The notes under the pieces were generated by a model. The model was given only the letters and a program-made list of their open reading frames with translations. It ran no database searches and had not been told where the DNA came from. From Leptospira bouyouniensis (GTDB taxonomy: Bacteria; Spirochaetota; Leptospiria; Leptospirales; Leptospiraceae), in contig NZ_RQFT01000001.1 of assembly GCF_004769525.1 (NCBI RefSeq), positions 202,348 to 266,347 on the forward strand: a DNA stretch of 64,000 nucleotides, written 5' to 3'. Below are positions 36,264 to 43,632 of this stretch, in pieces; positions within the stretch are counted from its first letter, which is position 1; each line of letters opens with the position of its first letter. Position numbers and translations under genes: made by a program.

Positions 36264-36623
36264 ATGGCAAAAAAAACAAAATACCTAAATGTAAGGGAAA
36301 TCCAAAACGCTTATGAAATTGTCATCTCTTCCAAAGAAGTCCATGCCGAAATGGAAGAAGAATTGGACTCGGTGATGCATATGTTATTTTTCCAAACAAG
36401 ATCCCATATCCAAATGGACCTGTCGAATTTACCATACCTTCCGATCACCCTTCTCACAAAACTATTGAATATGGCACGGGACCTTCGTATGAAAAAAAGA
36501 GTCATGGTGTTAAATGGACTCACCGCTTCCAGTTACCATTACCTAAAACGGTTTGGTCTCAATCGACTTGTGTTCCCGAGTGGGGCCATCCTCAGGGAGT
36601 CTCACCGAGATCCCAGGGGATAA
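36264..36623 (+). CDS. STAS-domain-like protein
   Basis: 119 residues. The pattern of a central helix after a beta strand with MDLSNLPYLPITLLTKLLNMARDLRMKKRVMVLNG resembles STAS (anti-sigma factor antagonist) domains: hydrophobic strand, then a helix after DLSNL, then a parallel strand VMVLNGLTASSYHYLKRFGL. The usual phospho-serine is not obvious. The C-terminal 30 bases overlap the convergent DUF4279 gene. Role probably regulatory, within the cytoplasm. No visible SD, and the start lies only 12 bp from divergent epmA. Confidence 0.6.
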   Translation: MAKKTKYLNVREIQNAYEIVISSKEVHAEMEEELDSVMHMLFFQTRSHIQMDLSNLPYLPITLLTKLLNMARDLRMKKRVMVLNGLTASSYHYLKRFGLNRLVFPSGAILRESHRDPRG

Positions 36624-37008
36624 TCTCCAACTGCACTCCCATTTCACCTAACAAAAGCATCGTACGTTTGTCGAGTGTGACCCCTTTTGTAAATTCGGAT
36701 GCAAATTCAACGGAGACGTAAATCGTAGAATCGAAGTTTTCAGTGAACTCCTTCAGTTCTTTTCGAACAGGTCCCAGTGATTTGAGGATGTCCCAAATAT
36801 GATCTTGCGCAGAGAACTCTGGCCCTAACTTAGAATTGAGCTGCCAATGACTCGGAATTGTCATATTTTCGATGTCTTTCACATCCCCACCGTGGTAATA
36901 GTCAGGTTTGATGCCTAATTTTTCCGTTACTTCCAAGGGACGAAGCCTTGTCCCACTGATGGCAAACATCGCCCACGATTTTAGTTCTCTTTGTGTTCCC
37001 AATTCCAT
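36592..37008 (-). CDS. DUF4279 domain-containing protein
   Basis: 138 residues, soluble. The DUF4279 signature is visible: ISGTRLRPLEVTEKLGIKPDYYHGGD near the N-terminus, then SHWQLNSKLGPEF and a C-terminal strand pair STIYVSVEFASEF ... EMGVQLEIIPWDLG. DUF4279 proteins are small and of unknown role. It overlaps the convergent STAS gene by 32 bp and lies 58 bp from the divergent response regulator start. Confidence 0.8.
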   Translation of the reverse strand: MELGTQRELKSWAMFAISGTRLRPLEVTEKLGIKPDYYHGGDVKDIENMTIPSHWQLNSKLGPEFSAQDHIWDILKSLGPVRKELKEFTENFDSTIYVSVEFASEFTKGVTLDKRTMLLLGEMGVQLEIIPWDLGETP

Positions 37009-37066
37009 TTTTTACTTTTTTTTTCTACTACAAGAACCAAATTGAGAAAGAACTCAAGGGAAAAAC

Positions 37067-37792
37067 ATGAAAAATATTTTGGTAATTGAGGACGATCCGG
37101 ACATCGGGAACCTAATCCGGAAATCTCTCGATTCAGCTCACTACACCACCTCCGTTTTTGAAAATGGCGAAGATGGATTGAAATTTTATAAATCCAATCA
37201 CCCTGATTTGGTGATTCTTGACCTTTCACTTCCAGACATTGATGGAATGGAAATCTGCCGAAGCATTCGTAAATCGGACGAAAGTACTCCCATTTTTATC
37301 CTCTCTGCAAGAACAGAAGAAATAGATCGAATCATGGGACTCGAGTTAGGTGCTGATGATTATATCACAAAACCTTTTTCCGTTCGTGAACTCAAAACCC
37401 GTGTGGATGTTTTCTTTCGCAGATGGGATAAAAAAATTGGGATCAAACCAAATGTGGGCCAAGCGGGTGAAATCATTCGTGGAGCCTTAAAGATTGATTC
37501 CATCCGTCGTCGTGTGACATTAAACGAAAACATCATCAACATCTCACGTAAAGAATTCGACATTTTACAACTGCTCGCTGGTTCTCCAGGCAAAGTTTTT
37601 TCTCGTGAAATGATTTTGGAATCTGTTTGGGGAGTGGAATGGGATGGATTTGAAAGGATGATCGACAGCCATATCAAACGCATTCGTTCCAAACTGGAAA
37701 AAAATTCCGCACAACCAGAATGGATTGAAACTATTTGGGGAATTGGATACCGATTCACAGACAATTTTGAAAACATTGTAGTGCCAGATTAA
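37067..37792 (+). CDS. OmpR-family response regulator
   Basis: 241 residues. Receiver domain at 1-120 with acidic pair D9/D10 and phospho-acceptor D52 ([12 protein letters not shown]), conserved switch Thr/Ser in ILSAR and Lys in ITKPFS; winged-helix DNA-binding domain at about 140-235 with the recognition helix [19 protein letters not shown] and GIGYRF. Activates or represses transcription when phosphorylated. No kinase is adjacent. It is followed after 8 bp by a YqjD/E/K-like trio, which it probably heads or controls. Confidence 0.93.
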   Translation: MKNILVIEDDPDIGNLIRKSLDSAHYTTSVFENGEDGLKFYKSNHPDLVILDLSLPDIDGMEICRSIRKSDESTPIFILSARTEEIDRIMGLELGADDYITKPFSVRELKTRVDVFFRRWDKKIGIKPNVGQAGEIIRGALKIDSIRRRVTLNENIINISRKEFDILQLLAGSPGKVFSREMILESVWGVEWDGFERMIDSHIKRIRSKLEKNSAQPEWIETIWGIGYRFTDNFENIVVPD

Positions 37793-37800
37793 CAGACGTT

Positions 37801-38085
37801 ATGGAAGAAGCAAAAAAAGATAAGTCTCTCATCGACGAAATTAAGTTGTATGAGAAAAAAGCCAAGGAAATTGAACAAAGAGCCAAGGAGAAGTATATGG
37901 AACAAGTAAGTGACATCAAACAAAAGTTAGGAAAAGCAAGCGAAGAAGCTTCCATCCGAGCAAAAGAAGTGATTGATAATGTGGGAACATATGTAAAAGA
38001 AAACCCACAAAAAGCTGCTGTGATTGGATTTGGTGTCGGACTTGGTCTTGGACTTGCCCTCGGTTGGTTTTTTAAGAAGAAATAA
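37801..38085 (+). CDS. YqjD/ElaB (DUF883)-like membrane-anchored protein
   Basis: 94 residues. A charged coiled-coil (EEAKKDKSLIDEIKLYEKKAKEIEQRAKEKY) is followed by a C-terminal glycine-zipper membrane helix (AAVIGFGVGLGLGLALGWFF), the exact plan of DUF883 proteins such as E. coli YqjD. Those associate with ribosomes at the inner membrane in stationary phase. First of three short genes after the OmpR regulator. Confidence 0.8.
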   Translation: MEEAKKDKSLIDEIKLYEKKAKEIEQRAKEKYMEQVSDIKQKLGKASEEASIRAKEVIDNVGTYVKENPQKAAVIGFGVGLGLGLALGWFFKKK

Positions 38086-38418
38086 TTGGACGAAAGACAC
38101 TCTAAACACCGCAAAAAAGGTGGTTTAAAAGCCACCTTCGAAGAATTCATCGCCAAACTCGTATCTTATGCCGAAGTGATAGTGATTTATCTGCAAAAAA
38201 ACGTACAGTTTTATGTGCAAAAATTTGTTAAAAAATCAGTTTGGGTCTTCACTGCTCTCACACTCATTTTCCTTGGGCTTATGTACACTTCGTACGGAAT
38301 TTTTCTAAGCATACAAAAATTTATCGCTGCAGGAGATCCCATCCTTGCCAGTTTCGGAACAGGTTTTGGATTTCTAGTGTTCGCTATTCTCTTTTTATCG
38401 TTAGTATTTCGTAAGTAA
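38086..38418 (+). CDS. YqjE-like two-helix membrane protein
   Basis: 110 residues starting at a TTG directly after the previous stop (38083-38085), with AAGAAG as ribosome site. Cytoplasmic N-terminal amphipathic helix, then two membrane helices (VWVFTALTLIFLGLMYTSYGIF and FGTGFGFLVFAILFLSLVF). This matches the plan of YqjE, the partner of YqjD; phage-holin-like annotation is possible for such proteins but there is no phage context. Confidence 0.65.
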   Translation: MDERHSKHRKKGGLKATFEEFIAKLVSYAEVIVIYLQKNVQFYVQKFVKKSVWVFTALTLIFLGLMYTSYGIFLSIQKFIAAGDPILASFGTGFGFLVFAILFLSLVFRK

Positions 38419-38425
38419 CTAAAAT

Positions 38426-38671
38426 ATGGTGTTCAATCCCTTCCAAGACCACAACCGTTACCTCGACAAAGATCCAAAGGACATGACCTTGTCCGAATTA
38501 CGGATGTTACTCAAAATCAAACGAATGGACTTACATCTCGGCTGGAATGAATTAGAAGGCAAAATCAAATTTTGGCAACGGGTAGCACGTTCCCTTCGTG
38601 AATCGGGAATCATAGACAAAGCGAAAGAAGGAATCCAAAGTTATTTGCAAAAGGACTCACCAAAAGAATAA
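38426..38671 (+). CDS. YqjK-like small charged protein
   Basis: 81 residues, soluble, rich in Lys, Arg and Leu (TLSELRMLLKIKRMDLHLGWNELE...LQKDSPKE). Third gene in the trio after YqjD- and YqjE-like genes, 7 bp from the previous stop, in the same order as E. coli yqjD-yqjE-yqjK. Sequence similarity to YqjK itself is not established; the call rests on gene order and size. Confidence 0.6.
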   Translation: MVFNPFQDHNRYLDKDPKDMTLSELRMLLKIKRMDLHLGWNELEGKIKFWQRVARSLRESGIIDKAKEGIQSYLQKDSPKE

Positions 38672-38721
38672 GGAATCCCCACTCCCTTGCCGATCCTAGT
38701 AAAAACAAAACAGGGAATCAG

Positions 38722-39051
38722 ATGGCATCGGAAGAAATTTTAGTATTTACCACAATTGGCGACCGAGACATGGCAGAAGAACATATTTCTGAAATGTTGG
38801 AACAAGGAATCATCATATCAGGCACCATCTTTCCGGAAGTGGAACTTGTATACCTTTGGGAAGGCAAAATCACGGTTGATACCGAAAATAAAATCCTATT
38901 CAAAGCAAAGGCAGACAAATACGAAGCTATCGAAGCTTATATTATGAAACACCACCCTTACATGGCACCAGAAATCATCAGGATGGATGTAAGTTTTGGT
39001 AGCCCCGCCTACAAAGCGTTTGTTGCTGACAAAATCAAAAAAAATTCGTAA
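38722..39051 (+). CDS. cutA: CutA divalent-ion tolerance protein
   Basis: 109 residues, the usual CutA1 length. Ferredoxin-like trimeric protein with the family signature: EILVFTTIGDRDMAEEHISEMLEQGI... (first strand and helix), LVYLWEGKITVDTEN, and the closing region around MKHHPYMAPEIIRMDV. CutA1 proteins bind copper/heavy metals, with a debated role. The ATG at 38722 follows AGGGAATC. It is 50 bp after the YqjK-like stop, so it may be read through from that operon. Confidence 0.9.
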   Translation: MASEEILVFTTIGDRDMAEEHISEMLEQGIIISGTIFPEVELVYLWEGKITVDTENKILFKAKADKYEAIEAYIMKHHPYMAPEIIRMDVSFGSPAYKAFVADKIKKNS

Positions 39052-39169
39052 ATCCACTTATTGGTTTGATCCTGTAATAAAATAACCACCAACATGTGGC
39101 ATCCATATCCTCAAACTTCTCAATGGAATCGATCTAGCGTTCATTTCGTACGGTAAATTCATCGTTTCC

Positions 39170-39310
39170 ATAGGGCTTGGCATGGGCGCCTCGGATGGGT
39201 CCTTTCCAAATAAGGCATAGTAAAACCGACCGGGCTACTCCGGGGTCCGCTCCGCTCCCGTCCTAGTTGGCATTGGCCTTCTAGGACCAAGCCCTCCATA
39301 TCCCTGACGC
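39170..39310. repeat. GC-rich intergenic element with hairpin
   Basis: Within the 317-bp gap before the ArsR gene the base composition turns markedly GC-rich (GGGCGCCTCGG, CCGGGCTACTCCGGGGTCCGC). It contains a perfect 7-bp inverted repeat, GTCCTAG (39260-39266) and CTAGGAC (39281-39287), in a 14-nt loop context. From memory such tracts are interspersed in Leptospira genomes; I see only one full copy here (a weak match near 31385-31410). Confidence 0.4.
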
Positions 39311-39328
39311 AGAGAAAATTTGTGTTGC

Positions 39329-39366
39329 CAAATGACTACATATAATTGATTAGTCAAATGGCTACA
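39329..39366 (+). promoter_or_regulatory. operator/promoter region of the ArsR-type gene
   Basis: TGACTA (39333-39338) and TAGTCA (39351-39356) form an inverted repeat spaced by 12 nt, and two direct copies of CAAATG(A/G)CTACA begin at 39329 and 39355 (period 26). The region ends 3 bp before the ATG, so bound regulator would block transcription. Such arrangements fit autoregulation by an ArsR-family repressor. Confidence 0.55.
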
Positions 39367-39368
39367 CA

Positions 39369-39692
39369 ATGGATTTACGAAGAGATGTATTTCAAGCAAT
39401 TGCAGACCCTACAAGGCGGGCCATCCTCCTCCTTGTGGCAACCCAGTCTATGACAGCAGGCGCCATTGCTTCCCAATTTGATTCCAAACGACCGACTATT
39501 TCCAAACACTTACTCATCCTAACAGAATGTGAACTCCTCAAACGAGAACCTATTGGCCGCGAAATGCACTACCATCTTAACCCAAATAAGATGAAAGAGA
39601 TTGCAGACTTCATTGCACCTTTCCAAAAGCTCTGGGACGACCGTTTTAACAAATTGGAAACCGTGATGAAACAGTACAAACGTAAGTCATAA
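39369..39692 (+). CDS. ArsR-family winged-helix transcriptional regulator (SdpR-like)
   Basis: 107 residues. Winged helix-turn-helix with ITP-style [25 protein letters not shown], recognition region [20 protein letters not shown] and wing [10 protein letters not shown]. There is no CxC or paired-Cys metal site, so it is closer to SdpR/SmtB-like non-metal repressors. It sits upstream of an AHSA1-type protein and a DoxX-family membrane protein, an arrangement common in bacteria, and its own upstream repeats suggest it represses this set. Confidence 0.88.
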   Translation: MDLRRDVFQAIADPTRRAILLLVATQSMTAGAIASQFDSKRPTISKHLLILTECELLKREPIGREMHYHLNPNKMKEIADFIAPFQKLWDDRFNKLETVMKQYKRKS

Positions 39693-39775
39693 TGGAACAA
39701 AACAAACGAAAAGATTAGGTGACACATTGATGAAAACAAACAAATTCCAAAACCGTTATCTAAAAGGGATCTACC

Positions 39776-40246
39776 ATGGAACTTAAAACAAAAGTGATCG
39801 CAGAAAACAACAAACAAGAATTAACGATTGAACGTGAGTTTGATTTACCAGCTTCTTTGGTTTATTTAGCTCATACTGAACCAGAACTCATTGAACAATG
39901 GATGGGAAATAAAGTCCTACAATTTGAAAAACGAAACCATGGAAGTTATCAATTTGAAACCAAATCGCAAGAAGGAATGGTTCTCTTCCGAGCCAATGGA
40001 GTTTTGTTAAACCTTATCGAGAATCAAAGTTTTGTCAGAACTTTTGAAATGGAAAACACTGGATTTCCCATCCAACTTGAATTTTTTACTTTTGAGTCGA
40101 TTTCCGAAACCAAATCGAAACTAAAAATGCATATCATCTATAAGTCCGTGGAACAGAGGGATCAAATATTAAAAATGCCATTTGCAAAAGGGATCAATAT
40201 GGCACATGATCGACTGGAGGAAGTTGTATCAAAATCAATGCCGTAA
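39776..40246 (+). CDS. AHSA1/SRPBCC-fold protein
   Basis: 156 residues of the START/SRPBCC helix-grip fold: EREFDLPASLVYLAHTEPELIEQWMG (first strand and helix, as in AHSA1 domains), GSYQFE, GVLLNLIENQSFVRTFE, and the closing helix MAHDRLEEVVSK. Such proteins bind hydrophobic ligands and often accompany ArsR regulators. Spacing of 83 bp on both sides suggests separate ribosome sites but a common transcript. Confidence 0.85.
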   Translation: MELKTKVIAENNKQELTIEREFDLPASLVYLAHTEPELIEQWMGNKVLQFEKRNHGSYQFETKSQEGMVLFRANGVLLNLIENQSFVRTFEMENTGFPIQLEFFTFESISETKSKLKMHIIYKSVEQRDQILKMPFAKGINMAHDRLEEVVSKSMP

Positions 40247-40329
40247 TGAGAGCACCCTTACTCTAGTAAGACAAAAATTGGCGATCAATGTGAAGCTTCA
40301 TAAATGAAATAAATGATTAGGAGAATAAA

Positions 40330-40710
40330 ATGTCAGAGAAAACAAAAAAAATTCTATATTGGTTCTTTACCCTTTGGTTGTCGCTTGGTATGGTATCAAC
40401 AGCGATTGTCCAACTTTTGAAACTTCCAGAAGAAGTGGAAAAAATTAACCAATTGGGTTACCCTACCTACTTTCTTACCATGTTAGGTGTGTGGAAACTA
40501 TTGGGTGTGGTCGCTGTACTCGCTCCCAAATTCGTTTTACTCAAAGAATGGGCGTATGCTGGTTTTTTCTTTGCCATGTCAGGTGCTGCCATCTCCCACA
40601 TTAGCTGTGGCCATCCCATACCCGAAATTTTACCTTCGGTTTTACTTTTAAGCCTAACAGTGATTTCTTGGTACTTACGACCTGAAAATCGTAAGGTCAA
40701 AGGGAAATGA
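40330..40710 (+). CDS. DoxX-like membrane protein
   Basis: 126 residues with four membrane helices, beginning MSEKTKKILYWFFTLWLSLGM and including LGYPTYFLTMLGVWKLLGVVAVL, a pattern found in DoxX/DoxD-family quinone-linked or thiol-related membrane proteins. The mid-protein HISCGHP is not generally conserved. Third gene of the ArsR/AHSA1/DoxX set. Substrate unknown. Confidence 0.8.
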   Translation: MSEKTKKILYWFFTLWLSLGMVSTAIVQLLKLPEEVEKINQLGYPTYFLTMLGVWKLLGVVAVLAPKFVLLKEWAYAGFFFAMSGAAISHISCGHPIPEILPSVLLLSLTVISWYLRPENRKVKGK

Positions 40711-40736
40711 ATGATCAAGTTAGGTTGCTTACGAAC

Positions 40737-40756
40737 TTGATCAATTGATTGATCAA
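40737..40756. repeat. perfect palindrome in the gap before pnuC
   Basis: TTGATCAAT and ATTGATCAA flank a central TG, a perfect 9-bp inverted repeat. It lies 27 bp after the DoxX stop and 139 bp from the convergent pnuC stop, so it may be an operator or mRNA structure; no regulator of the TetR type is next to it. Confidence 0.35.
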
Positions 40757-40894
40757 TCAACAAACCGTTAGGTCGTGGTTAAGAGAAATTAAATGGTACA
40801 AATGCAAAGCAAAAGTTTTATATGATGGATGAGAGAATCGCAGTGCGTCAAGGATTTCAAATCTTAAATTTTATTTGTATTGTGCCATTGTTCT

Positions 40895-41509
40895 TTATCT
40901 TTTTTGGTTCACTAGGTATTCCTGATACCAATGCCAAGAGCCATAAAATGCGATGAGAAGAAATACCACATATTCTATTGTCACAAATGGGATTCCCTTT
41001 AAGTGGTAGAGAACAATACAAACTAGATCGACGAACACCCATAAAAACCAAGATTCCAGCTTCCTTTGGGCAAGTAACAAATTGGCGAATATACTTGCCA
41101 CAGTGGTAAAGGCATCCCAATACAAAAAGTCAGGTGGTTTTACAAATAAACTGGGGAACCAACCTGGTAGTTGTTTTGTGAACTGGCCAAGACCAAAAGT
41201 TCCAAACACAAGGCATACTATTAAGATCAGATTTTTTTCTTTGCCAAGAGAAACAATTTTCGTAAAGGAACCTGTTCGTTTTCTCCAGATGACCCAACCA
41301 TAAATACTCGATCCAAAAAAATAGATCTGTAACAACATATCAGAATACAATTGGATTTGGAAAAATAAAAAGAAAAAACAAATGGAGTTAAAAATACCAA
41401 TGGGCCAAGTTAAAATATGATTCCTGGAAGCCAAATACACACAAACAAGACCAGAAGTGGTACCTATAAATTCAAGTAACGATAAAGGATACCCAAACAA
41501 TTCTATCAT
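40895..41509 (-). CDS. pnuC: PnuC-family nicotinamide riboside transporter
   Basis: 204 residues from the ATG at 41509 (a start 16 codons upstream is open but unsupported by an SD). Membrane helices begin immediately (MIELFGYPLSLLEFIGTTSGLVCVYLASRN). Typical PnuC segments follow: WPIGIFNSICFFFLFFQIQLYSDMLLQIYFFGSSIYGWVIWRKR and ESWFLWVFVDLVCIVLYHLKG. It imports nicotinamide riboside for NAD synthesis. Convergent with the DoxX gene; no NadR or regulatory element is seen beside it. Confidence 0.9.
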   Translation of the reverse strand: MIELFGYPLSLLEFIGTTSGLVCVYLASRNHILTWPIGIFNSICFFFLFFQIQLYSDMLLQIYFFGSSIYGWVIWRKRTGSFTKIVSLGKEKNLILIVCLVFGTFGLGQFTKQLPGWFPSLFVKPPDFLYWDAFTTVASIFANLLLAQRKLESWFLWVFVDLVCIVLYHLKGIPFVTIEYVVFLLIAFYGSWHWYQEYLVNQKR

Positions 41510-41677
41510 TGTAAATTCTAAAGACAAGGATTGTTTCAAAAGAAGGAAAACTGTCATCAATTTCTAGTCTCTAAAGTGAATTCTCACGAATTATTTCCAA
41601 ACCAACGAAATGGTTTCGAATTTGGTTTTAAAATGTATAAATTTTGTGAATCGGGGTAACATCACTCACTTTGTATT

Positions 41678-42358
41678 TCAATCGATTCGAAAAAAATCTT
41701 CCTTAAACCCTTTATCTCCAAGCCATTTACTTTGCAAAAGATTATAACCGACGATTTCGAAGTCTCTTGCTATCCACTTCCTATACTTTTTTTTGGTTCG
41801 AGAAAACGCATATGGATCAACAAAAGACATTTCCTGTTTCATAACAGCATAATCTTCATTCGTTGGAACAGTGAAGTATAAGTAATTACAATACTTTGCC
41901 ATCTTTTCTAATACAAAAGGGATTTGGTTTTCTGGCAAATATTGGATGACTGAATTACAAATACCAAGCTCCACAGGTTCTTTTTCTAATTTTGGTAAAA
42001 CTAGTGTTTCCAGTGATTCATGATAAATGTGAAACTTATCGGATCGTTTGACCCAATCCTTTTTTTTCAATTCCTCAAATGCTTCTTTGGATGCATCCAC
42101 AGCAAATACTTTGACGGGAGAAAAGGCTTTTACCATCTCACGGAGTAAAATCCCCTTTCCAAACCCAAAGTCTGCGATTTTATATACTGGAATTTCCATC
42201 AGTTGGAAAAGAGACTTTAAGTATTCCGCATGTTGTTTGGCATTATAGGATCCATCAACATCAAGCCCATTCCCATAAATCTCTGACCAGTATTCCGATC
42301 CAAACTCTTTGCCATTTTTCCCAAGCCCAACAGGTTTTGCTTTCAAAAATCGTTTCAT
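41678..42358 (-). CDS. class I SAM-dependent methyltransferase
   Basis: 226 residues. SAM-binding motif I KIADFGFGKGILLREM (about residues 59-74), acidic VFAVDAS after the second strand, and LGICNSVIQYL (motif IV region). The sequence begins MKRFLKAKPVGLGKNGKEFG..EYWSEIYG. It overlaps the J-domain gene stop by one base (TAATG), so it is translationally coupled to that gene. Substrate unknown; possibly a protein or small-molecule methyltransferase. Confidence 0.82.
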   Translation of the reverse strand: MKRFLKAKPVGLGKNGKEFGSEYWSEIYGNGLDVDGSYNAKQHAEYLKSLFQLMEIPVYKIADFGFGKGILLREMVKAFSPVKVFAVDASKEAFEELKKKDWVKRSDKFHIYHESLETLVLPKLEKEPVELGICNSVIQYLPENQIPFVLEKMAKYCNYLYFTVPTNEDYAVMKQEMSFVDPYAFSRTKKKYRKWIARDFEIVGYNLLQSKWLGDKGFKEDFFRID

Positions 42359-43578
42359 TAGAATTGAACTCCTAAACTTTGGAGTTCCCGAATCATTTCT
42401 TTGATGTACTTTGGATCCTTAGTTAACTCGTCTACTTCCTTTTGGTAGGCTTTTGTGACCATTTGGTTGTCCAACTTCACTCGTTTTAAATATACATCCA
42501 AAGATTCTTTTGTGATTTTACTCGATGGGAAATCTGCCATCAATGGATGAGAAAAAAATCTTTGTCTAATCGCATCTTCTAATTCCCGAATTTTGGATTT
42601 GATGATCCCAACAAACCGTTTGATCGAAGTATCATGGAAGGAAACATTCGTTTGTTGGTTGGGGATGAGTTCATCCACTTGTAATTTGATCTCTAATATT
42701 TCTGCGATGTTCATATTATCTCTCGCACCCGAGAGTTTTGTCATCAGTTTGGCTTTTTTCTCTCGTAAGATTGGATCTTGTTCTTTGTCAGGGTGGATGA
42801 GTTTTGCTAAATTTTTGAATAATGTATTGATATCTGTACTCAACAAACGTTCTGCTTCTAGTTGTTTTTTTTCTTTCTCCATTTGGGCTTTTGATTTTCG
42901 TTTGTCTTTGGATCCCGATTGAGACTTTCTAAAATACTCAGCCCGGTATTCTTCATACTTTTCACGAAAATCTCGGTATTTTTCTTCGTGAGACTCTCTC
43001 TCTTCCTCCGAATCAAATTGTGTGCGATTAAAATCATCCAAATCTATATCCACACCGAACGTTTGTTTGATGCGCGATTCCATTTGGTTTTTATACCGAA
43101 TTCGTTCCATTTTCTCAAATTTGGTTTCTAACTGATCACGAAATGGGTTATAAAATTCAGGATCTTCTGTCAAATTATCGTTACAAATATCCAATAAATA
43201 CCTTCGTAAAAACTCTCTTTGCATTTTACCAAAAGATAGTTTTTCTTCCAGTAATATGGAACACATGAGTTCAAATCGTTCACGTTCCAATTGTTTTTGT
43301 TTGTTCAATTCTGGTAAAACTACACTAAGATATGTTTCATTCACCAATTGGAATAAAGGTTCAATCTCTTTGGATCGATCCAACGTTTCTTTGTGTTTAC
43401 GCAAAGCATCGTTGAATTCTTTTTGAGCTTTGGTTTGGTTGGAAGATTCTCCTGACCAAACCATTTCTTCTTCATAGGAAGTTTTTTCAACTGAGGTTTT
43501 CGTTTGGTTAGAATTCGTTTTTTTTATCGTAGATTTTGGTTTTGATGATGAATTACTTTTGGGTTTAGAAGTTGGCAT
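42358..43578 (-). CDS. J-domain-containing protein with long coiled-coil
   Basis: 406 residues. A low-complexity basic N-terminus (SKPKSTIKKTNSNQTK) is followed by helical coiled-coil segments and a degenerate J-domain around residues 247-290, with HPD at 262-264 (FKNLAKLIHPDKEQDP). The HPD loop is what lets DnaJ-type proteins stimulate DnaK. The position far from the N-terminus is unusual for a J-domain. Its start lies 13 nt after a hairpin (43591-43613), and its stop overlaps the next methyltransferase, suggesting a two-gene unit. Client unknown. Confidence 0.8.
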   Translation of the reverse strand: MPTSKPKSNSSSKPKSTIKKTNSNQTKTSVEKTSYEEEMVWSGESSNQTKAQKEFNDALRKHKETLDRSKEIEPLFQLVNETYLSVVLPELNKQKQLERERFELMCSILLEEKLSFGKMQREFLRRYLLDICNDNLTEDPEFYNPFRDQLETKFEKMERIRYKNQMESRIKQTFGVDIDLDDFNRTQFDSEEERESHEEKYRDFREKYEEYRAEYFRKSQSGSKDKRKSKAQMEKEKKQLEAERLLSTDINTLFKNLAKLIHPDKEQDPILREKKAKLMTKLSGARDNMNIAEILEIKLQVDELIPNQQTNVSFHDTSIKRFVGIIKSKIRELEDAIRQRFFSHPLMADFPSSKITKESLDVYLKRVKLDNQMVTKAYQKEVDELTKDPKYIKEMIRELQSLGVQF

Positions 43579-43590
43579 GAAAAGGAGTGA

Positions 43591-43613
43591 CTTGCCAGAA
43601 AAACTCTGGCAAG
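43591..43613 (-). terminator. hairpin between aconitase and the J-domain gene
   Basis: CTTGCCAGA pairs with TCTGGCAAG (9-bp perfect stem, 5-nt loop). On the minus strand it follows the aconitase stop and is followed by TCACTCCTTTTC, a weak T tract, and the J-domain start codon 13 nt later. It may be an attenuator or terminator; strength not certain. Confidence 0.55.
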
Positions 43614-43632
43614 TGTTTCATAGAATTTTTTG

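Noticed and set aside
38086..38418. Phage holin
   Set aside because: Two-helix membrane protein, but between YqjD-like and YqjK-like genes with no lysin or phage genes.
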